Source: Coriaria nepalensis | Lineage: Eukaryota; Streptophyta; Magnoliopsida; Cucurbitales; Coriariaceae | Direction of reading: 5' to 3' | Length of the DNA stretch: 64,000 nucleotides | Assembly (NCBI GenBank): GCA_027186245.1 | Contig: CP114491.1 | Location: forward strand, 6,197,501 to 6,261,500 | Shown: piece by piece, positions 57,450 to 64,000 of the stretch | Numbering within the stretch: the first letter of the stretch is position 1 | Layout of the letters: the number at the start of each line of letters is the position of its first letter | Notes under the pieces: model-generated | Database searches by the model: none | What the model was told of the DNA's origin: nothing | What the model saw: the letters and a program-made list of their open reading frames with translations, nothing else | Program-made: the position numbers and the translations under genes

Positions 57450-58615
57450 GCAGCTTCAAACGAACAGTAATTAAAGAAGAAAAATAATTATCAGATTTCG
57501 TACTCGAGCAAGTCTAAGTGATAGATCTCCTCTGAAAACAAATAAATAAAAATATAATTTCAATTTATTTATACAAATAATGAGACAATCTTAGATCAAA
57601 ATTTTGGTCTGAGTGTCTTTGATTGCATACGAACTAAAACTCTAGTTCACTGAAATGAAACTCAATTTTAGTCTAATAGAAATCAGATTTTATATCTAAC
57701 AATTTCATTAAAATCAAAACATACAATTTAGTTTTCATATTTTCTAGACCAAACTTGATTATCTTCCATTAATGCCTACCGAGGAAGAGGAGGAGAGTGA
57801 GAGACAGAACGAGAGAAAAGAGAAGATTTTGGTTTAAGAGAACGAGAAAGAGAGAGAGAGAGAAGGTTAGAGTTTCAAGAGCAAATCAGTTTGAAGAAGA
57901 GGGATTTCAATTAAAGAAGAGGTGAAGAAGTCCGATGAAATAAAGATATCGGTTTGGTTTAGGTTGGAAGGTTTGATGAAGCTCAGTTAATGTCTTTTCC
58001 CATTTTCTAAATTTTTATTTTTTCTTTAATATTTTATTTTTCTTTTATAGGAAGGTAAGAAGCCAAAAAAATGAAAGAAAATGTATTTACCAAAATGATT
58101 ATTGAAGAAGAGTAAATATTAAAATAATCTCTTAAACTTACCATGTATGAATGTTAAATTAGCTTAGGGAAAAAAAGTCGCAAGCATATAACTATAACGT
58201 GCTACAGTGGCGCGTGGGTTGATTAATGAGGTAGAGTTATAAGAAGTTCATAATATCACACTAACAAATTGCCCCCATCGTGATTCGGCGTAGTCGAGAG
58301 GTGGTGGGCCTCAACAAAATTGTTCCGAAAGATTCGCACGCGTATTCACAAGGGCGTGAGGTTTCTTTCTACTTTTCTACCCCACCAATCCCACACGCCT
58401 TGCTGAAAACCTGAAATAGTCATATGACATATATTTGCCCCGCAAAAACAAAAAAAAAACAAAAAAACTATTCTTTTTAGATTTCCAAGCTACAAAACTC
58501 CTCTCTAATCTCTCTCTCTCGTTGACGCTGATCAGATTGTGCTATTCTTTGTATATCTTGTTTTAAAACCTTCTTATCTTCTTCTTTTCATCCTCCAATC
58601 TAAAATCATCCAGCA
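57450..58615. other. MULE end and upstream region of the CFL1-like gene
   Basis: 57780-57870 is GA-rich. 58150-58600 contains the promoter and leader: a pyrimidine-rich leader (CTCTCTAATCTCTCTCTCTC at 58500) and the start context CCAGCAATGAC. No strong TATA box could be chosen. Confidence 0.4.
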
Positions 58616-61217
58616 ATGACAGCTCCGAAGATGACGACGGCCATGACTGCTTCCTTAGAACAATCACTGCAAAACTGCTCACTAAACCACCATCAAAGTT
58701 CTGATGAAGGATCTTCAGGTTCTTTCGGAAGGTCAGGCTCCACCGATGAAGCAGCCCGGCCGGGGAACGATCATGGCTTGTCTAATTCAGACACAGCCTT
58801 GGACCTCAACTCCCATATCTCTTTGCCCTACCACTGGGAACAGTGTCTTGACATAAAGGTTATTCTCTCTCTCTCTCTCTTTCCTTATTCTTCTCTGTGT
58901 TTCCTCCATTTCCGCATCTAGCTTAATGGCCGTTCTAGTTTGTAGTTTCTTACTATCTCCCGGCAGGGCCAGTCTGATCCTTTTCGCCTACGTAGAGATA
59001 GTTACTAAGAGAAATAAGATTAGCTAGTGATGGATGGATGATCAATAAGAAACCCAGAAAAAATTATTTACCTTTCCCTGAGCCAAATTAAACAAAGAGA
59101 GAAACTCTTAACCTAATATTTGGCTTGACGAAATATATATATAAAAAAAAAAAGAAAAAAAAAGAAAAAGGCAAAGTGCTAAAAAATATTCTGGATTTAG
59201 TAATTAATTTAGAGCTAAAAGCTAAAAGGTTCTGTATTTTATAGAGGACTAAAGAATCCTTTATTTTAGAATAGAAAAAGTTAATCATTGTATTTTATTT
59301 TATGCGCCAAATACCCCTTATTATCATCCAAATATCCTTTTCATATTAACCAGATTGCTGAGGTGGTATTCTTAATCAGTATGCTACGTCATCAAAAACA
59401 TATTTAAAATAATTTATCACTTTTTTACTTTTTAATTTGAACCCAAATTTTTACTTAATTGCATATTTCTCCTAACTCTTTCCTTTTCATTTTCTATTAA
59501 CTATTTCATCAACGATAGCCAGAAAATTAGCTACCACCCCGGCGACAATCACTTCGCCGTTCATCACCAACGAACCTTCTTCTTCTTCCCCTCTCATTCT
59601 CTCTCTCTTTCTCTTTTCTCTTTTCTCTTTCTCTCCTCTGCGAAATCTGCGTTCGAATCGATCTCAGATTCGAACTTGAAATCAAACGTTCGAATCTGAG
59701 TTCGATTCGAACTCATCTAAGCCCGGAAGGCAAAGACCGTGGTAGTTATTCTATCCCGAGCAGCGAATGTCTAAATTTCGTGGGTTGAATCCTCTAACCC
59801 AGATGAGAAAATTTAGATTTTTCGGTGTCTTCTGTTACTTTGTTTTTAAATAAGTGGTTTATTTTATTTAATAAAGAATAGAAAGAAGAAAGTATTAAGA
59901 TTCACACATTAGCTGATAGACGATAGATACTAAGTAGGAGGCAGGTGTTTCGATTTTTTCAAGATCTCGTCATAATTTAATTTTTCTTTTCCTTCCTTAA
60001 TTGATTTGATGAGAAGAAATATGCTTTGCCCAATGAGTTTAAAGTGTTTGACAGGCCACACTTTTATTGATCTTCAATAGTAATATATTCTCCTTTTGAA
60101 AACTTTCCAACGTTCTTTTTTCTTCTTTTTCTCAATCCTTCAAGTTCATCATCCTTTTGTCTTGTGGATCCCTCTGATTAAGTTAGATCTGACTATCTAT
60201 TGAATAATGGATAAATAAATTCTTTTCAAACAAATAGGTGAGGGATGCTGTAAAAATTTGGTCTAATTTGAGCATTTGATACCTGCAGCTCTTAAGGCAG
60301 CATCTAGTACTGCTTGTCATTGGCTGTTCTTCACCTAGGTCAGGGGAAGAAGAAGAAGAAAGGTGGGCCAGCTGTGAAAGGGTAAAAAGGAAAACAAAAA
60401 GAAAAGAAGAGAATGGAAAAATAAATTAAACAATAGTTTAAGCCTAAAATTATATAAAAATATAAAAGAGTTATTAACTTTTTTTTCTGACGTGGCAGGT
60501 TGATCAATCTGCCACGTCAGTAATCCGTTATTTCGAAATGGAGTAAGTTAATGTCAGGAGGTTTTTTGCACATTTAGCAAAATGCAAGCAGTTCTCGCAG
60601 GGGGTCTTTTGCCCTCTCACCACAAATGTAGGGGCTCTTTGCCCCCTCTTACAAAACACAGGTTTTTTAAGCTTTAGCCCATTAATTTAATATATGTTTT
60701 TATCTAATAACAGTCTAGCACAGGAAATGTCTACTTTGACATGATGATAATAACTTCCCTATCTTGCTAGATTAATGATTATAAACAACATATAAGAACA
60801 GGAGGAAAGCACGAAGGTAAGTTGTTAGAATTATGATTGACTAGTGAATGGAGATTTGGGTTTTTGCAGACGGGTGAGATATACTATATAAACTGGAAGA
60901 ACGGAATGAAGGCAAAAGAAGATCCCAGGAAAAAGATAGTGGACGAGAGCGTATATTTCTACTCAGAGGATGATGATACTTGCTCATATGACAGTGAAGA
61001 GTCGTTGTCGGATTCTTCTCCTCCTCCTCCTCCTCCTCCTCTTTCCATCTCTAGGTCAGAACGGTATAGGGAAGACCAAGATGATCAAGTTTTGGTTGTA
61101 ACAGGGTGTAGGAGCTGCTTGATGTATTTCATGGTTCCTAAACAGGTGGAAGATTGCCCCAAATGTAGGGCCGGTCAACTTCTCCACTTTGATCGACCTG
61201 TTAATCCCTTTCCATGA
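58616..61217 (+). CDS. CFL1: WW-domain protein, CURLY FLAG LEAF 1-like
   Basis: Exons 58616-58858 and 60870-61217 (TGA 61215-61217), phase-0 intron with GT...AG. The product is 196 residues. An N-terminal Ser-rich region (30-60) leads to a WW domain at about 70-101 (LPYHWEQCLDIK, then TGEIYYINWKNGMKAKEDPR), split exactly by the intron. The first Trp is present; the second, normally before the final Pro, is replaced by Ala/Lys (MKAKEDP). An acidic Ser stretch, a seven-Pro run (132-138), and a C-terminal Cys pair module (C161-x2-C164, C177-x2-C180) follow, with LMYFMVPKQVEDCPKC. This matches plant CFL1, a WW protein that, in rice and Arabidopsis, represses cuticle development through class IV HD-ZIP factors such as HDG1. 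It likely acts in the nucleus. The ATG at 58616 is the first in frame after a pyrimidine-rich leader. Confidence 0.88.
59170..60680. mobile_element. MULE-like insertion in the CFL1-like intron
   Basis: The left end (GGCAAAGTGCTAAAAAATAT) and the reverse complement of the right end (GGGCTAAAGCTTAAAAAACC) are loosely similar, and the inner parts match in order (GCCAAATACCCCTT against GGCAAAGAGCCCCT, TGCTACGTCATC against CTGCCACGTCAG). I recall this end type from plant MULE-derived repeats. The interior 59518-59760 is GC-richer (CCACCCCGGCGACAATCAC) and could be captured gene sequence. No target duplication was seen. Confidence 0.5.
60488..60519. promoter_or_regulatory. Palindrome with ACGTGG core
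   Basis: TGACGTGGCAG (60488-60498) and its exact complement CTGCCACGTCA (60509-60519) flank a 10-nt spacer. Each arm carries a TGACG and an ACGTGG (G-box-like) core, the binding motifs of bZIP factors. It sits in the intronic insertion. Regulatory use is inferred only. Confidence 0.45.
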
Positions 61218-61985
61218 CTCCCACATGTAATTTTTTTCCCCCCTTTTTAATTGTTTATCTCTATTTCATGAAACTGTGTGCCCTGAAAATGTTTCTGCAA
61301 GGATTCACGAAACGAAAACATGGGATATAATATTAATTTATTTTTTTAATAGACAGATTAAAAATATTATTAAAATGGAAAAGAAGAGCTCTAAGTCTTG
61401 AGCAATACAAAAACAAAACCGAAGAACAAATGAGACTAAAAAGAAAAAAGATCAAAACAAAATGAGGGCTGTAATAAATAAATTTAAATAAAAAAAAAAA
61501 CGCCTCTACAAAAGAAAATGAAGCAGTCATTCTTTTCCTCTCGAGCAACCCAATAAGGACTCCTCTATTGCTCTCGAACTTTCATCGAACGGAAATCATA
61601 GAATAGTGTATTTTCTCTACCAAACAAATATTTTTCTCCTAGTGTGAGTTATATTATCTGTGTCGACGTTTGTTTGCTACTTCTCTTTTTTCTTAATTTT
61701 GTACTAAATTCTACCATTGTGCATGCTGTTTTTGTCTTTCTTAAAAGTGCTCAATTCAGATGCAAGAACTCAAGACAATTTTGTTTGATTTGTAATTGGT
61801 AATTTATACACATAGCTACGTAGGTGAAATAATTATAGAGATATACAGATGGCAATTCCTAAACATTTTCCGATCATTCAAAAAGTGGCCGTTGACTTCC
61901 ATGAATATTGCCATATTTAATTTTGATTGAGTTCTGGTATAGAATGACTTGTGCTAGCACTATGGCCAATTCTTTAATTAAATCT
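61218..61985 (+). other. 3' flank of the CFL1-like gene
   Basis: Probably the 3' UTR at the start, then AT-rich DNA with A runs (61485-61500). No further gene was seen. Confidence 0.45.
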
Positions 61986-62865
61986 TCTTTCCTAATACGC
62001 CCTTAAGAGAGGGTTGCCATCGGCTAGGCCTATCTTTGTCTAAAGAAGGGTTGTTGGAGGTTGAGAAAGTGGCTTGGTTAGCAGGCCCGCAAGCTGATCC
62101 TGAGTGTGTATATGACTAACTCTGAGCTTCCCTTGTTGGACCAAATCCCAAATGAAATAAAGGTCGATTTGAATATGCTTCATACAACTATTTTGAACCG
62201 GATTTAAACTCGGGTGAGTGGCTCTGAGATTATCAAAAAGAAGTTATGGAGGTGTAATTAGTAGAAAACCAAGATTAGAGAGAAGAAATTGAATCCACAT
62301 TGTTTGGAAGGCAGTAGGGGTAGAGCACAATACTCCTCTTCAGTTGATGACTGTGTAATGGCACGCTGCTCATTAGAACTCTAAGATTTAGGATTACATA
62401 CAAGGGAAATGATAGGGGCAGGAGTCGAATTACGATTATCAAGATTCCGACCTAATCCGTATCGGAGTAGGCTAGAAGAACTGAAGTTGTTGTTCGGTAG
62501 AGCAAAATACCATGAAATATCTTATTTTCAGTTACCATAAGAGACGCTTCATTACTACCAGTGTGTCTGAGAGGGACGTACTGTGCATGAAATGTGATAA
62601 TTTTTTCATGACAAAGGAAATATTAGGACGAGTGATGGCAAGATATTGAAATGCGCACCTATAACCCATCAATATTCTGTCACATCAACACCGATGCCAC
62701 CATCTTCTAGCTTCAAAGAAACTATGGTAAACAGTGGTGAAGAAACATCCTTGGAAAAATCTATTTGTGTCTTGGAGAGTACATCACAGATGTACTTATG
62801 TTGTGAAAGAAACAAGTACCACTAGAGCTCGGAATAACCTCAATGCCAAGAAAAAATGCAAGAAA
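61986..62865 (-). pseudogene. Copia RT end and RNase H fragment
   Basis: Minus-strand translation from the right: LHFFLGIEVIPSSS (RT end), LMGYRCAFQYLAITRPNISF and HFMHSTSLSD (RNase H entry), and at 62200-61990 HIQIDLYFIWDLVQQGKLRV, DQLAGLLTKPLSQ and KIGLADGNPLLR, which is the C-terminus of Copia pol. Stops and frame changes are frequent and the middle of RNase H is poorly kept. Confidence 0.82.
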
Positions 62866-64000
62866 ACACGCACTCAATTCAATTATTAGATTTTCACCTT
62901 GATCGCTTTGAAACCTTCTTGTAAAACTTAGAGCATAAGCTATATCTAACCTCTTACATAGTATGACATATATGATAGACCTATAACCGAAGAATAGGGT
63001 ACTATTCTCATGTACTCTCTTTACTCTTATGTCTTAGGCAACATCTTCTTAAAGAGTAAGATTCCATGTCATATTGGCAATAGTCTTCTCTTGAAATCTT
63101 CCTTACTACACCTCTTTAGTATTTTGCTAGTGTATATGGGATGGTTAAGCAAAACAATCTTTTGCATCTATCTTTATAGATCTTTATGTCTAGATAAAAG
63201 ATGCCTCACCTAGATTTTTCATAAAGAAGTTTATCGATAACCACATCTTTACAGATTGCAACATATCTACAAAATTCTCAATGAGTAGTATGTCATCTAC
63301 GTATAAGAAAATGAACATAACCCTACTCCTACTAACTTTATTATACACACGGATCATCCTCATTCTTAATAAAATCAAACGATTTGATTGTTTGATCAAA
63401 ATGGATGTTCTAACTCTGAGATTTGTGCTTCAATTCATAGATTGACCTATGCTGCTTGGACAACTTCTTTGCTCATTTCTTATCTATGAAACCCTTAGGT
63501 TGTATCATATACATCTCATTTTTTGAATTTCCATTTCAAGAAGGCGGTTCTCACATTCATTTGCCATATCTGATACGCATGATGATATGTTGCAATCGCT
63601 AGCAAAATTTGAACAGATTTGACAATGTCTAAGAGCGAGAAGGTTTTTTCATAGTTGATTCCCTTTGTTGTCTATAACATTTTGCCACTAACTGAGCTTT
63701 AAAGGTCTCTAGTTTTCAATCTATCCCAGTATTTTTCTTAAAGACCCATTTGCATCCAATCGAAATAATTATTTCTCTTTCATTCTCCAAGTTCAAAACT
63801 TAGTTGACATACTTGGAATCTGTTTCAGATTTTCTGGCTTCAACCCATTTTCAGAATCTGAGCCTTGTATTGCTTCATCATAACTCGTAGGGTTACAAGA
63901 CTTTAGTATAAGAAAATCATATTGTACTATTTCATTAAGGACTCTCTAAGATCTATGGAGTGATTATGTACTTCGAGGAATCACAACCCTTTCTTTTTTA
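62866..64000 (-). pseudogene. Copia RT fragment of a second family
   Basis: From the right: ATYHHAYQIWQMNVRTAFLK (about 63620-63520), FIFLYVDDILLIENF and MLQSVKMWLSINFFMKNLGE (63399-63190; YVDD intact), then SIIYVILCKRLDIAYALSFT with RFQSDQGENLIIELSA (62975-62870). It belongs with the plus-strand fragment at 36700-37515. It is cut by the right window edge, and at 62865 it abuts the preceding fragment. Confidence 0.82.

Larger units (their letters stand above)
51961..58140. mobile_element. Candidate limits of the large MULE
   Basis: The left part (51960-52250: CATTAATG, ACCCTTTC-type and a CT-rich run) and the reverse complement of the right part (57780-58140: CATTAATG..., CTCTCTCTCTCTTTCTC, CTTACCTTCC) share the same order of motifs, as expected for long diverged terminal inverted repeats. 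The alignment is loose and partly low-complexity. No target duplication was found. Confidence 0.35.

Overview
The window is plant nuclear DNA, most likely from a eudicot. It is AT-rich, split by long introns, and dominated by LTR retrotransposons, MITEs and Mutator-like (MULE) DNA. No tRNA, rRNA, CRISPR array or bacterial-type operon was seen. Only two host genes can be supported.

Host gene 1 (+ strand, 6592-24518) is the 3' part of an SCD2-like coiled-coil protein. Twelve exons join in frame and encode the last 317 residues. The 5' exons are not visible and probably lie left of the window. Host gene 2 (+ strand, 58616-61217) is a complete two-exon gene for a 196-residue WW-domain protein resembling CURLY FLAG LEAF 1 (CFL1).

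Layout:
1-2093: a minus-strand Copia element cut by the window edge.
2308-3045: a MITE with long inverted arms.
3574-5595: a short gag-only LTR element with a 5-bp target duplication.
6051-6260: a LINE scrap.
6592-24518: the SCD2-like gene. Its 9.8-kb intron (7451-17236) holds a TRIM element and Copia element A (7940-17041), and A is interrupted by Copia element B (9659-14146). A later intron (17865-19552) holds a MULE-type MITE with a 9-bp duplication, and the next (19598-23306) holds Copia element C, itself carrying a second, internally deleted Copia piece.
25-45 kb: decayed Copia-type DNA with repeated and inverted LTR copies, isolated gag, RT and RNase H fragments, and a 413-bp-period direct duplication.
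45.3-48.7 kb: a minus-strand Gypsy gag-protease remnant.
51.1-57.5 kb: MULE territory, with a compact deletion derivative, a decayed MULE transposase on +, and a DUF1985 gene relic on -.
58.6-61.2 kb: the CFL1-like gene, whose intron carries a MULE-like insertion.
62-64 kb: two joined Copia pol fragments on -.

Nearly all retroelement reading frames are broken by stops, frameshifts or deletions. The two host genes show no break in the parts visible. The best-resolved structures (TG...CA ends, primer sites, exact target duplications) are at 3569-5600, 7935-17046, 9654-14151, 18308-18840 and 19706-23112; these give a clear relative order of insertion. All calls come from reading the sequence and recalling families; no database search was run.
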